Positions 31,956 to 41,585 of a DNA stretch of 54,962 bases are shown here, piece after piece. Source of the DNA: Aurantimonadaceae bacterium (GTDB lineage: Bacteria; Pseudomonadota; Alphaproteobacteria; Rhizobiales; Rhizobiaceae); contig CANJKV010000010.1 of the NCBI GenBank assembly GCA_947474855.1, positions 1 to 54,962 on the forward strand, written 5' to 3'. Positions within the stretch are counted from its first letter, which is position 1. Each line of letters starts with the position of its first letter. Position numbers and translations under genes: made by a program. The notes under the pieces are model-generated. The model was not told where the DNA came from. It saw nothing but the letters and a program-made list of their open reading frames with translations, and searched no databases.

Positions 31956-32641
31956 GCATCTTCAAGCGACCCGCCGTGCATTACGGCAAGACCCCGCAAT
32001 CCGAAACGCCTTATCAGAAGGCCGCGCAGGTTTGGGACGAGCGTATCGGCTCGGCCCGCGTCCAGGCGCGTAACTGGCGCTATATGGCGTTCGGCTCTCT
32101 CATCCTTTCGGCTGGCTTCGCGTCCGCGCTTGTCTGGCAGACCGCGCGGGGAACCGTCGTGCCTTGGGTTGTGCAGGTTGACCGGCTCGGCCAGGCGCAG
32201 GCCATCGCGCCGGCAACGGCCGACTATCGCCCGACCGACCCGCAAGTGGCGTGGCACCTTGCCCGCTTTATCGAGCAGGTCAGAAGCATTCCGTCCGACC
32301 CCATCATTGTCCGTCAGAACTGGCTTCGCGCCTATGAGTGGACGACGGATCGCGGCGCGGCGGCGCTCAATGACTACGCGAGGGCAAACGACCCGTTCAC
32401 GAAAGTCGGCAAACAACAGATTTCCGTCGAGGTGTCGAGCGTCATTCGCGCCTCGCCCGACAGCTTCCGCATCGCCTGGACCGAACAGCACTATGAAGAC
32501 GGCAAGCTCGCCTCGACAGAGCGATGGACCGCGATCCTGACCATCGTACTCCAGCCGCCTCGCGACGTCGACCGGCTCAAGAGCAATCCGCTCGGAATCT
32601 ACGTCAACGCAATTTCGTGGTCGCGGGAAATGAGCCAATGA
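31952..32641 (+). CDS. trbF: conjugal transfer protein TrbF (VirB8-like)
   Basis: A 229-residue bitopic protein. A short cytosolic head (FKRPAVHYGKTPQSETPYQKAAQVWDERIGSARVQARNWR) precedes one membrane helix (YMAFGSLILSAGFASALVWQT) and a periplasmic domain with VVPWVVQVDRLGQAQAI, IVRQNWLRAYEW and a final NPLGIYVNAISWSREMSQ, which are TrbF/VirB8 marks. It nucleates assembly of the core complex. Overlaps on both sides are four bases. Confidence 0.94.
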   Translation: MSIFKRPAVHYGKTPQSETPYQKAAQVWDERIGSARVQARNWRYMAFGSLILSAGFASALVWQTARGTVVPWVVQVDRLGQAQAIAPATADYRPTDPQVAWHLARFIEQVRSIPSDPIIVRQNWLRAYEWTTDRGAAALNDYARANDPFTKVGKQQISVEVSSVIRASPDSFRIAWTEQHYEDGKLASTERWTAILTIVLQPPRDVDRLKSNPLGIYVNAISWSREMSQ

Positions 32642-33591
32642 GCAAGGCTTTCCATAAACCCGCGCTTGCCGCCGTCATGCTGTCCGCGACCGCACTGGCC
32701 GGTTGCGCGACCTACAAGCCGCCGCAGATCAGCTATGACGCCAACGTGCCGCCGCTGCCGGCTATCCCCGCGGCCGTTACCGACGACCGGCCGCGGCCGA
32801 TCCATATTCCGCCCGCCTGGACCGTTGCGCGCGGTGGCCAGACCGCCAGCACCGCGACAGGCCGCGTCGAGAACGCCAATGCCGCCGCCCGCGTGCAGCC
32901 GCGCCGTGAAGGCTATTACAACGCCATCCAGATTTATCCGTGGAGCGAAGGCGCGCTCTATCAGGTCTATGCCGCGCCCGGCCAGATCACCGACATTGCG
33001 CTTGAGCCGGGCGAGAGTCTGACCGGCGCGGGGCCGATTGCGGCCGGCGACACGGCCCGCTGGATTATCGGCGACACGGAATCCGGTTCTGGTGTCACGC
33101 GCCGCGTCCATATCCTCGTGAAGCCGAGCCGGCCGGACATTACGACCAATCTTGTCGTGACGACCGACCGACGCACCTACTTGCTCGAGCTGCGATCCGG
33201 CGAGAAGCCTTATATGCCTTCCGTCGCCTGGGCCTATCCGCAGCCACCGGCCAGCCAGCGCCAGGCCGTGCCCACCACGCCGATCATTCCGGCCGTCGCA
33301 ACGCGCGACTACCGCTATGGCCTGACCGGCGACAATCCGCCGTGGAAGCCCGTCGCGGTCTATGACGACGGCCGCAGGGTCTATGTCGAGTTTCCGCGCG
33401 GCATCGTGCAGGGCGAAATGCCGCCGATCTTCGTGCTTGGCGCGGACGGCGAGGCGCAGATCGCCAACAGCCGCATCCATCAAAACGTCCTGATCGTGGA
33501 CCGTCTGTTCGGCGCGGCCGAGCTGCGCCTTGGCGGCGGCAAGCAGCAACAGACCGTCAGGATTGTCCGCACGGACGGGAGGCCATCGTAA
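32638..33591 (+). CDS. trbG: P-type conjugal transfer protein TrbG (VirB9-like), lipoprotein
   Basis: A 317-residue outer-membrane core protein. The signal peptide ends in the lipobox LAGC (AAVMLSATALAGCATYKPP), an anchor usually supplied by VirB7, so this TrbG may combine both roles. The VirB9 domain follows, with YYNAIQIYPWSEGALYQVYAAPGQITDIALEPGESL and RTYLLELRSGEKPYMPSVAWAYP, then VYDDGRRVYVEFP and a C-terminal VDRLFGAAELRLG. ATG 32638 overlaps trbF. Confidence 0.94.
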   Translation: MSKAFHKPALAAVMLSATALAGCATYKPPQISYDANVPPLPAIPAAVTDDRPRPIHIPPAWTVARGGQTASTATGRVENANAAARVQPRREGYYNAIQIYPWSEGALYQVYAAPGQITDIALEPGESLTGAGPIAAGDTARWIIGDTESGSGVTRRVHILVKPSRPDITTNLVVTTDRRTYLLELRSGEKPYMPSVAWAYPQPPASQRQAVPTTPIIPAVATRDYRYGLTGDNPPWKPVAVYDDGRRVYVEFPRGIVQGEMPPIFVLGADGEAQIANSRIHQNVLIVDRLFGAAELRLGGGKQQQTVRIVRTDGRPS

Positions 33592-34730
33592 TGACCGACA
33601 CTGAAACCAATGCCGCACCGATGCGGCTTCGCGCGGAAGCCCCGCGCGTCACGCGCCTGTCCCGCAAGATGCTCGCTGGCGTCGGCGCGGTCGCGTTTCT
33701 CGGCATCGGTGGGACGCTGATCTACGCGCTCCAGACCCGCGATGCGGGACCGGGCGGCAAAGAACTCTATTCGACCGAGAACCGGCCCACGGCGGACGGC
33801 CTCGCCGGTCTGCCGCGCGACTATACCGGGCCAATACTCGGCCCCGCGTTGCCCGGCGACCTCGGCCGACCGATCCTCGACGCGCAGAACAGGGGACAGC
33901 CGGTTGCGCCGCCCGTCATGACGACGCCAGCCGTCGATCCCGAGGAGCAGCGCCGTCTCGCCGAGGAAGAAGCCGCGCGCGTAAGCCGTGTCTTCTTCCA
34001 GACCGCACCAGGCACGGGGACCCCTGCTAGCGCCGCTCCACCCGGCATGGCCGACCTGGGTCTCTCCGGGCAGACCGGCGCGACCGGCACGCAGAACCGG
34101 CACGCGACCTTCCTCAATGGCCCCGTCGATCGGCGCACTGTCGCGCCCGATCGCGTCGTGCCGCCGGCATCGCCCTATATCCTTCAGGCTGGGGCCGTCA
34201 TACCGGCCGCGCTTATCACCGGCATCCGCTCGGACCTGCCGGGGCAGATCACGGCCCAGGTCACGGAGAATGTCTACGACAGTCCGACCGGCAGCCTTCT
34301 CCTTATCCCGCAGGGCACGCGCATCATCGGCCAATACGATGACGGCGTGACCTTCGGCCAGCGCAGGGTGCTGCTGGTCTGGAATCGCCTGATCCTGCCG
34401 GGCGGCCGCTCCATCGTTCTCGAGCGCCAGCCTGGCGCGGATGCGTCCGGCTATGCCGGGCTTGAGGATGGCGTCGATTATCACTGGTGGGATCTGATGA
34501 AAGCGGCTGGGCTTTCGACCTTGCTTTCCGTCGGCACGGAGCTGGCGACCGACGACGAGGACCGCCTGATCCGGGCCATTCGCGACGGCGCGCAGGACAC
34601 CATCAATCAGGCCGGTCAGCAGATCATCCAGCGCCAGTTGCAGGTCGCACCGACGTTGACCATCCGGCCGGGTTTCCCAGTCAGGGTCATTGTGACACGC
34701 GACCTGATATTCGAGAATACAGGAGGTTGA
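33591..34730 (+). CDS. trbI: conjugal transfer protein TrbI (VirB10-like)
   Basis: A 379-residue protein linking the two membranes. A cytosolic head is followed by one membrane helix (MLAGVGAVAFLGIGGTLIYALQ), a proline-rich linker, then the VirB10 beta-barrel domain: LQAGAVIPAALITGIRSDLPGQITAQVTENVYDSPTGSLLLIPQGTRIIGQYDDGV and RQLQVAPTLTIRPGFPVRVIVTRDL. The start overlaps the trbG stop (TAATG). With this gene the trbBCDEJKLFGI set is complete. Confidence 0.95.
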   Translation: MTDTETNAAPMRLRAEAPRVTRLSRKMLAGVGAVAFLGIGGTLIYALQTRDAGPGGKELYSTENRPTADGLAGLPRDYTGPILGPALPGDLGRPILDAQNRGQPVAPPVMTTPAVDPEEQRRLAEEEAARVSRVFFQTAPGTGTPASAAPPGMADLGLSGQTGATGTQNRHATFLNGPVDRRTVAPDRVVPPASPYILQAGAVIPAALITGIRSDLPGQITAQVTENVYDSPTGSLLLIPQGTRIIGQYDDGVTFGQRRVLLVWNRLILPGGRSIVLERQPGADASGYAGLEDGVDYHWWDLMKAAGLSTLLSVGTELATDDEDRLIRAIRDGAQDTINQAGQQIIQRQLQVAPTLTIRPGFPVRVIVTRDLIFENTGG

Positions 34731-34732
34731 TG

Positions 34733-34957
34733 ATGACGAAACTGAAGCTGGGGCCATTGCCCGACGACAAGCCCGTGAAGATCACGGTGGAGTTGCCTGC
34801 CGAACTCCATCGCAGCCTTGCCGACTATGCCGAGGTGCTGGCCCGCGAGACCGGTCAACCTGTGACCGATCCCGTGAAGCTGATTGTGCCGATGCTGGAG
34901 CGGTTCATCGCCACGGATCGCGGTTTCGCCAAGGCGCGGCGGACCGCTTCAGCCTAG
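34733..34957 (+). CDS. DUF2274 family protein
   Basis: A 74-residue protein ending the trb operon. The pattern KLKLGPLPDDKPVKITVELPAELHRSLADYAEVLARETGQPVTDPVKLIVPMLERFIATDRGF is DUF2274, which regularly follows trbI and looks like a ribbon-helix-helix DNA-binding protein. GGAGG lies six bases before ATG 34733; the preceding ATG at 34730 overlaps the trbI stop and could serve too. It converges with the LysR gene, overlapping its end by four bases. Confidence 0.88.
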   Translation: MTKLKLGPLPDDKPVKITVELPAELHRSLADYAEVLARETGQPVTDPVKLIVPMLERFIATDRGFAKARRTASA

Positions 34958-35916
34958 ATCGTGGCTTGCTTGCGCGCGATGTCCAGAAGCCCTCGAAGCG
35001 CCTTGCCGTTATTGTGTGGCGACCATACGGCCCCGAATGTGATCGGCTCCGGTTCGTCCATAATGGGGATGAAGGTGATACCAGACATGGTGATCCGGCT
35101 GGTAGCCTCACTGGCCAGCGTAACCCCATAATCGGCGGCAATCATCGACAAGAGCATGCAGCGATCCACGTCGCATCGCTGCACCTTCGGATGAAGGCCC
35201 CGTTCGGCGAACCTGCGCGCGATGTGGTCATGCTCCTGCGGTCCGGTCCCATCATAGCGAACCAGGAAGAGATCATCGCACAGATCGCGCCAGAACAGGC
35301 CTTTCGCATCCGCGCGAGGGTCGTTGTCCGACATGGCGACGAACAGGGATTCTGTCCAAAGCGGCCGCGAGTGGCAATCGGGGACTTCGGTTATCGCCGC
35401 CACAAAGGCCACGTCGAGCCGTCCGTCGCGCACCAGAAAGATCGCGTCTCGGGCTCGACCGTCGAACAGTTCCAACTCCACGCCTGGCCACTGTTTCCGG
35501 TAGCGGTGCAGCAACTCCGCCAGAAAGCCGGTAGCGATTGTCGTGGGCACGCCCATGCGGATGCGTCCGCACGCTCCGCCGCCGATCATGCCGGCGGTCT
35601 TTACCGCATAGTCGAGCTGCTCGATTCCATCGGCGACATGCACGAGAAAGAAGCGTCCAGCCTCAGTGAGCCGCACCCCTCGATGTCCTCGCTCAAACAA
35701 CCGCACGCCCAGCGTTTCCTCCAATGCGCGAATACGCTCGCTGACCGAGGATTGGCTGACGCCAAGAGCGACGGCGGCATGGCGAAAGTTCAGGTGCTCC
35801 CCAACGGCTACGGCATGAATCAATGCCGCAAGAGGAATCCGCGTGCCGAGCACCTGATGCTGTCGGGTATGTTTGTCATCGATCTTCGACAGTTTTCTGC
35901 ATGGCCGCCGCCTCAT
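34954..35916 (-). CDS. LysR family transcriptional regulator (ICE type 2)
   Basis: A 320-residue LysR regulator. HTH: IPLAALIHAVAVGEHLNFRHAAVALGVSQSSVSERIRALEETLGVRLFERGHRGVRLTEAGRFF. The effector domain ends in MDEPEPITFGAVWSPHNNGKALRGLL, the same wording as the LysR protein at 21814, so the two are paralogs. ATG 35916 has GGAG upstream; a GTG at 35853 lines up better with the other protein's start. It follows a broken SDR gene by overlap, which suggests that regulator and SDR were once an operon or that the SDR stump supplies its promoter. Confidence 0.88.
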   Translation of the reverse strand: MRRRPCRKLSKIDDKHTRQHQVLGTRIPLAALIHAVAVGEHLNFRHAAVALGVSQSSVSERIRALEETLGVRLFERGHRGVRLTEAGRFFLVHVADGIEQLDYAVKTAGMIGGGACGRIRMGVPTTIATGFLAELLHRYRKQWPGVELELFDGRARDAIFLVRDGRLDVAFVAAITEVPDCHSRPLWTESLFVAMSDNDPRADAKGLFWRDLCDDLFLVRYDGTGPQEHDHIARRFAERGLHPKVQRCDVDRCMLLSMIAADYGVTLASEATSRITMSGITFIPIMDEPEPITFGAVWSPHNNGKALRGLLDIARKQATI

Positions 35917-36104
35917 TCCGGCGCTCCATGGTCGAGCGCCGGTCTTGGCAGAAGATTGGTGACGATGTCATCCATCTCTCGTTGTGAGGCCACATCGAGA
36001 TGAACGAACTCGGCGCTTCCTCCCTGGGCGACGCCTAGCCCGATACCGCTGGCAGCACCAGTAAAGCGTACAATATAACCGGAAAAATCATAAGTGACGT
36101 TCAT
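35913..36104 (-). pseudogene. short-chain dehydrogenase remnant with internal deletion
   Basis: The 63-residue peptide begins MNVTYDFSGYIVRFTGAASGIGLGVAQ, the cofactor-binding start of an SDR enzyme with its TGxxxGIG motif, then jumps directly to GGSAEFVHLDVASQREMDDIV, a segment normally some 30 residues further on, and stops. The catalytic Ser-Tyr-Lys region is missing. ATG 36104 still has AAAGGGAAA upstream. It overlaps the LysR start by four bases. This is a decayed gene that now amounts to a leader for lysR. Confidence 0.7.
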
Positions 36105-36154
36105 TGCCGATTTCCCTTTATCGTAAAAAGCGAAGGACAAAACCTCGCTTACGG

Positions 36155-37462
36155 TCAGTAGGCGATCTCGCCATTGACTAGGCCTCCAGACGCCCCGGAC
36201 AGTTCCCGCTGGAAGATCTTTCGCGCTTCGGGGCTAACCACCGACATCGGCGCCGCAACGACCGTCCTCGCTGCGGACCCGGCCAGATTGACGGTGCCGA
36301 TTGCCGCCATCCCGACGTGGTCGGCCAATGTCACCTGGCCGCCCTCGAGGGATTGCCCAGCCAGACGTTTCCCAAGGAGCCCAATAATTTCCGGACTATC
36401 GGCAAAGGCGTTGTGACCGAGGGCGTCCTTGGAACGCACGGTGCTGGTATCGATCACTGTGATCCCAAGGCTTTTCAGCACGTCGGTATAAGCGGTGGTA
36501 TCGATACCGCCGACACGGTTGACGCCACCAGAGATCCATCTCGAAACCTCCAGGGCACGATCGCGCGTCGAGGCAAAAATGGTGAACTGCGGCCGCTTCG
36601 GTCCCATCTCTATGAGCTGACGGCGGAAGACGTCGACATCGATATCGGGCGACGCCAGCACGACGTTGCGGACCTTCGCCGGGATCGTCTTTTCGCGCAT
36701 CGCGATCCCACGCAGAGCCTCCGCTGTCAGCCATGTCCCCATGGAATGGGCAAGGATCGTGATATCGCCGACGTCAGGGCTGCGGGCAGCCTGGATGATC
36801 AAATCCTCCAGGGCACGGCGTGAATAGTTCGTGCTTTCCTTGTCGTAGAGATAGCCGAGAACGCTGGCACGGGAGGGCCAGGTGAACAGGATCGGCGCGG
36901 CATCGGTTCCCGCGTCGTGGGTGATCTGGGCAAAACGAAAGACAGCATCGGCATAGGTGTTGTTGAACCCATGCACGAAGATGATCACCTGTCGCTTTGC
37001 ATTACGGTTCTTGCGAAACCAGTTGAGCGCCTGCTGCTCTGAGCTGACCTTCTCGTCCTTGAGCACGGCGAACTCTTTCTCAGGGTTCGGGGGCACGCGC
37101 TTCGGCCACTGGACCTCCCCGACCTTTCTATTCTCATCCGGCGGGATGGAAACGGTAAGGTTGTTCAGCGAGATCGCCGTTCCGCGCTCGCCGGAATAAA
37201 GCTCGCCGGGATCAGCAGCGGGTTTTCGGGTGGTTGCGACCAGCATGTCGACGCGGCTTATATCGTTGGTCGTCACCGCCACGGGCTGAAGGACATTCTC
37301 CGGCCGGCCGGCGCAGCCGCCGAGCAGGGAAATAAGTAGCGGAAACACCAAGATGCGCCTTTCCCATGCGCGCGAACTGAGCGGGCAGGCTTTGGGTGCC
37401 GCAACGACATCCCGCGACGAGGGCCGCTGCCGCGGGGTCGTAAAATCAATTGTTTTCGACAT
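36155..37462 (-). CDS. alpha/beta hydrolase lipoprotein (DUF900 family)
   Basis: A 435-residue alpha/beta hydrolase. A signal segment ends in the lipobox LLGGC near residue 50, so it is probably anchored in a membrane facing the periplasm. The DUF900 pattern follows: VDMLVATTRKP, RQVIIFVHGFNNTYADAVFRFAQITHD, LFTWPSRASVLGYLYDKEST, the nucleophile elbow AHSMGTW near residue 236 and SPDIDVDVFRRQL. Its start overlaps the end of the RND permease gene by 17 bases, so it is the last gene of the efflux operon. Substrate unknown; an envelope lipid or ester is possible. Confidence 0.85.
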   Translation of the reverse strand: MSKTIDFTTPRQRPSSRDVVAAPKACPLSSRAWERRILVFPLLISLLGGCAGRPENVLQPVAVTTNDISRVDMLVATTRKPAADPGELYSGERGTAISLNNLTVSIPPDENRKVGEVQWPKRVPPNPEKEFAVLKDEKVSSEQQALNWFRKNRNAKRQVIIFVHGFNNTYADAVFRFAQITHDAGTDAAPILFTWPSRASVLGYLYDKESTNYSRRALEDLIIQAARSPDVGDITILAHSMGTWLTAEALRGIAMREKTIPAKVRNVVLASPDIDVDVFRRQLIEMGPKRPQFTIFASTRDRALEVSRWISGGVNRVGGIDTTAYTDVLKSLGITVIDTSTVRSKDALGHNAFADSPEIIGLLGKRLAGQSLEGGQVTLADHVGMAAIGTVNLAGSAARTVVAAPMSVVSPEARKIFQRELSGASGGLVNGEIAY

Positions 37463-40400
37463 CGCGGGGAATCCTGAACCAGGTCACGTAGAGAGCGGGA
37501 AGGAAGAGCAGGGTCAGGACAGTTCCGACGACGATGCCGCCCATCATGGCGTAAGCCATAGGCCCCCAAAACACTTCATGAGAAATAGGGATCAATGCCA
37601 GGGTTGCCGCTGCTGCCGTCAACATGATCGGCCGCATCCGGTGCTCGGTCGCCTCGATGACCGCCTTCCAGGTAGGAACTCCCGTCTTCCGCAGGTCTTC
37701 GATCTGGACGATCAGAATGACCGAGTTGCGGATAAGGATGCCGATCAGAGCAAGAACACCAAGGATCGCGACAAAGCCGAGCGGCGCGCGGCTAAGCAGC
37801 AAAGCTCCGACGACGCCGATTAGGGCCAGCGGAGCAACCGAAAACACCAGGAACAGCCGGTGGAAACTCTGGAGCTGGATCATCAGCAGCGTGGTCATGA
37901 CGAAGATCATCACCGGGACCACCATGATGATCGGCGCTTGCGACTTGGCGCTTTCCTCCACCGTTCCGCCGACCGCGACGTCGTATCCCGGCGGCAACGA
38001 GGCCTTCAGCTCGTCGATCTTTGCTTCGAGTTGGTTGACGACCGTTGCAGGCTGGGTGCTGTCGTTTATACCGGCCTTGATCGTAATCGTGGGAATGCGG
38101 TCGCGCCGCCAGATCGTCGGCTGCTCGAGCTCGTAATCGAATCTCGCAACAGAAGAGAGTGGGATGGATTTACCGCTGGCGCTCGGCAACTGAAGGTCGA
38201 GCAGGTTGTCGATGGAGGCGCGTTCCTTTGCTTGTGCCCGCCCGACAACGTTGATCAGGTAGACCGCATCGCGCACCTGGGTCACGGTCCCACCCTGGAC
38301 AACGCCATTGAGAGCGGTTGCGATGTCCTCCGACGAAACGCCAAGTTGCCGCGCCTTATCCTGAAGCACGTCGATTTTGACGACACGCGCCGGCTCGTTC
38401 CAGTCGAATACGAGGCCGGTCAGCGACGGATGCAACATGACGATACCGGCTGTTTTCTGCGCGAGTTCGCGGACCTTTTGGATGTCCGGCCCGGAGATGC
38501 GGTATTGAATCGGCCTTCCGACCGGTGGACCGATATCCAGCGTTTTTACGAAGGCATCGGTGCCTGGGAAGGTCTTGTGTAAATAAGCCTGCAGGTCGGC
38601 CTTGAGCTGGTCGCGAACGTCGAGGCTCTTCGACACGATGACGATTTGGCCGAAGGTCGGGTCGTCGGACTGCACGTCGAAGGAGAGAATGAAGCGCGGT
38701 GCACCGCGACCGATATAGCTCGACCAGTGATCGATGTCGGGATTTCCGATGAGCTTTTCGCGTTCGAACTGCGCGATCTGCCGGTTGGTCTCGGCAATCG
38801 AGCTGTTTTGCGGCAGGTTCCAGTCGACGATCAGTTCCGGACGATCGGAGGCAGGAAAGAATTGCTGTTGCACCAGGGACATGCCAGCGACCGAAAGGCC
38901 GAAGGCGGCAACCGTCGCGATGATGGTGATCCAGCGGAAACGTAGGCAAAGCTGGAGCAGCCAGGAGAAGAGCGCGCCGAAGCGGCTCTTATGATCCTCG
39001 TGCTTCTTCATCGTCTTTGGCAGGATCGTCACGCCGAGGAGCGGCGTGAACAGGACGGCAACGATCCAGGACACGGTGAGGGAAACCGCAAGCACGACGA
39101 AGAGTGTGAAGGTGAACTCGCCGGCATTGCTGTTGTTGAATCCGATCGGCAGAAAGCCCGCTACGGTGACGAGCGTTCCGGTCAGCATGGGGAAGGCGGT
39201 CGACGTGTAGACGAAGGTCGCGGCGTTTCGCAGATTGTCGCCGGCCTCCAGGCGGGCAACCATCATCTCGACGGCGATCATGGCGTCGTCGACCAGAAGG
39301 CCGAGCGCGATGATGAGCGCACCGAGCGAGATGCGCTGGAGAGAGATGCCGCAATACTGCATCACCATGAAGGTGATGGCCAGCACGAGCGGTATGGAGA
39401 TCGCAACCACGAGCCCCGCTCGCAGACCAAGACTGATGAAGCTGATGGCGAGCACGATAGCCACGGCTTCGAAGAGGGCCTTCGTAAAACCCGAGACGGC
39501 CTGGTCGACTACCGCTGGCTGGTCGGACACGTGGCCAACCGAGACTCCTATGGGTAAGTCTTGAACGACATGAGACATCATGTCGTCCAACGCCTCGCCG
39601 AACTCGAGCAGATTGCCCCCCGCCTTCATACCGATCGCCAGCCCGATCGCCGGCTTGCCATTGAAGCGAAACAGCGACGATGGGGGGTCGACATAACCGC
39701 GCGTTATCGTTGCGACGTCGGTCAGCGGAAAGAAGCGATCGTTGATCCGCAGATTGATCGCACGGAGGTTTTCTTCAGAGAAGAAACGGCCGCCAACCCG
39801 CAACGCAATCCGTTCCGGACCGGCCTGGATGACACCCGACTGCGTGACAGCGTTCTGTTCGCTCAGTGTCTCGACGATGTCGGATTGATTGATGCCGAGT
39901 CCGGCGATTTTGCGGGTGGAGAATTCGAGATAGATTACCTCGTCCTGGGCGCCAATGATATCGACCTTGCCGACATTCGGCACTGTAAGGACCTTGGTGC
40001 GGGCATCCTCGACGAGATCGCGCAACTGCCTCTGATTCAAGCCGTCGGCGGTGAAGGCAAAGATGTTTCCGTAAACATCGCCGAATTGATCGTTGAAAAA
40101 CGGTCCGACGATGCCTGACGGAAACTGCTGCTGGATATCGCCGATCATGTTGCGGACGCGTTGCCATGTCGCCGGGACATTGCGTGCCTGGGTGGTCGTC
40201 AGAAGATCAACGAAGATCGTGGTCTTGCCGGCGGTCGTGAGGCTCCGCGTCCGATCGAGGCTGTCGAGCTCCTGGAGCTTTTTCTCGATACGATCGGTGA
40301 CCTGCTGGGTGACCTCTTCGGCCGAGGCCCCAGGCCACTGTGCCTGGATCACCATCGTCTTGATGGTAAAGGACGGATCCTCCTCGCGTCCGAGGTTGAG

Positions 40401-40496
40401 ATAGGCGTACATGCCGGCGACCGCGAAAGCGATCATGAAATACCAGACGAAGGAACGATGTTCGAGCGCCCACTCCGAAAGATTGAAATTCTTCAT
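37446..40496 (-). CDS. efflux RND transporter permease subunit
   Basis: A 1,016-residue inner-membrane proton-driven pump of the AcrB/MdtB type. It begins MKNFNLSEWALEHRSFVWYFMIAFAVAGMYAYLNLGREEDPSF. Two sets of membrane helices flank large periplasmic loops; TM4 carries the proton-relay pair in LIIALGLLVDDAMIAVEMMVARLEAG. The second half has IPISHEVFWGPMAYAMMGGIVVGTVLTLLFLPALYV. Family members expel drugs, solvents or other toxicants; metal-type (CusA) motifs are not evident. Start overlaps the adaptor gene by four bases. Confidence 0.95.
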   Translation of the reverse strand: MKNFNLSEWALEHRSFVWYFMIAFAVAGMYAYLNLGREEDPSFTIKTMVIQAQWPGASAEEVTQQVTDRIEKKLQELDSLDRTRSLTTAGKTTIFVDLLTTTQARNVPATWQRVRNMIGDIQQQFPSGIVGPFFNDQFGDVYGNIFAFTADGLNQRQLRDLVEDARTKVLTVPNVGKVDIIGAQDEVIYLEFSTRKIAGLGINQSDIVETLSEQNAVTQSGVIQAGPERIALRVGGRFFSEENLRAINLRINDRFFPLTDVATITRGYVDPPSSLFRFNGKPAIGLAIGMKAGGNLLEFGEALDDMMSHVVQDLPIGVSVGHVSDQPAVVDQAVSGFTKALFEAVAIVLAISFISLGLRAGLVVAISIPLVLAITFMVMQYCGISLQRISLGALIIALGLLVDDAMIAVEMMVARLEAGDNLRNAATFVYTSTAFPMLTGTLVTVAGFLPIGFNNSNAGEFTFTLFVVLAVSLTVSWIVAVLFTPLLGVTILPKTMKKHEDHKSRFGALFSWLLQLCLRFRWITIIATVAAFGLSVAGMSLVQQQFFPASDRPELIVDWNLPQNSSIAETNRQIAQFEREKLIGNPDIDHWSSYIGRGAPRFILSFDVQSDDPTFGQIVIVSKSLDVRDQLKADLQAYLHKTFPGTDAFVKTLDIGPPVGRPIQYRISGPDIQKVRELAQKTAGIVMLHPSLTGLVFDWNEPARVVKIDVLQDKARQLGVSSEDIATALNGVVQGGTVTQVRDAVYLINVVGRAQAKERASIDNLLDLQLPSASGKSIPLSSVARFDYELEQPTIWRRDRIPTITIKAGINDSTQPATVVNQLEAKIDELKASLPPGYDVAVGGTVEESAKSQAPIIMVVPVMIFVMTTLLMIQLQSFHRLFLVFSVAPLALIGVVGALLLSRAPLGFVAILGVLALIGILIRNSVILIVQIEDLRKTGVPTWKAVIEATEHRMRPIMLTAAAATLALIPISHEVFWGPMAYAMMGGIVVGTVLTLLFLPALYVTWFRIPRDVENN

Positions 40497-41584
40497 TGGC
40501 GCAACTCCTGTCCAAGCCTGATCTTTTGTCCCTCCTGAAGTTCACTGACACCCGCGACCACAACACTTTCGTTTGTGTTCAGACCCGAAGAGACCCGCAC
40601 CAGCGGGTCTTCCGGCCCGGGTTGATTTAGGAGAATGGCGCGGGCCGACACCGTCAGGGCATGCGGATCGATAACCCAGACGGCGGGGACGCCGTCCTTC
40701 TCGACGATAGCCGAGCGGGGCAGCACGACGTCGTGAGCCTGCCGGCCGTCTGTGAATGTGGCGGTTACGACCGCACCGAAGCGGAAGACGTCAGGCGCCG
40801 TGTCCAGGGCGATCTTCACCCTGTAGGTTCGGGTGTCCGTATCGGCCTGCGGAGCGATTTCGCGTACTCGTCCAGACGTCCGCAAGCGGTCGTCGAGTTG
40901 CAGCGCAATGTCGACACGAGTAGACGAACCGATAGACGAAACCTGCGCCTCAGGAACGTCGATGACGACATCGCGCTGGTCGAGGCGTGCAAGTTTCAGG
41001 ACGGACTGTCCGGCTGTTACGGTCTGACCCACCTCAACGGAGGTCGAGGTGATCACGCCGTCGAACTCGGCCTCTATCCGAGCATAGCCAAGCTGCTCGT
41101 TGGTCTTGGCCAGATTGGCTTGCGCTTTCGTGACATTCGCCTCTGCCGATTTGAGGCCCTGCTCGGCAAGTTCGAGATCGGCCGCGCTGGCCGTGTTGGT
41201 TGCGGCGAGCATGCGCTTGCGTCGCTCGTTGATCGCGGCATTCTCCAGTTGGGCATTTGCATTTCTGAGATCAGCCTGGGCGCTAAGCACGGCGAGTTTC
41301 AGCGTGAGCGGGTCGATCTCCGCGAGAATGTCGCCCTTCCTGACGACGTCGCCTATCTCAACCTGCCGCGCGATGACACGGCCAAGAGCCCGGAAGGCGA
41401 GTTCAGTCTCGACGCGCGGCTGAACGACACCGGCAAAATCCAGGGCCTCGGAACGATCGGCGGCGACGTTCATCCAGATTACGGGTCGTGGCGGTGCGTT
41501 TTCCGCAGCAGCGGAATGATAGGGTAGGAAGGAGGCGCAGACCGTTACAATGACGAGCAGCATGGCCGAGGAGGGGTGCTTCAT
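40493..41584 (-). CDS. efflux RND periplasmic adaptor subunit (1)
   Basis: A 363-residue membrane-fusion protein. The signal peptide is MLLVIVTVCASFLPYHSAAA. Then come the lipoyl half-motifs (RVIARQVEIGDVVRKGDILAEID and AEFDGVITSTSVEVGQTVTAGQSVLKLA), a coiled-coil hairpin between them (LSAQADLRNANAQLENAAINERR...LEQGLKSAEANVTKAQANLAK) and a beta-barrel region. It links the permease to an outer-membrane channel. It lies between the second adaptor and the permease, one base and four bases from its neighbours. Confidence 0.93.
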   Translation of the reverse strand: MKHPSSAMLLVIVTVCASFLPYHSAAAENAPPRPVIWMNVAADRSEALDFAGVVQPRVETELAFRALGRVIARQVEIGDVVRKGDILAEIDPLTLKLAVLSAQADLRNANAQLENAAINERRKRMLAATNTASAADLELAEQGLKSAEANVTKAQANLAKTNEQLGYARIEAEFDGVITSTSVEVGQTVTAGQSVLKLARLDQRDVVIDVPEAQVSSIGSSTRVDIALQLDDRLRTSGRVREIAPQADTDTRTYRVKIALDTAPDVFRFGAVVTATFTDGRQAHDVVLPRSAIVEKDGVPAVWVIDPHALTVSARAILLNQPGPEDPLVRVSSGLNTNESVVVAGVSELQEGQKIRLGQELRQ

Positions 41585-41585
41585 G

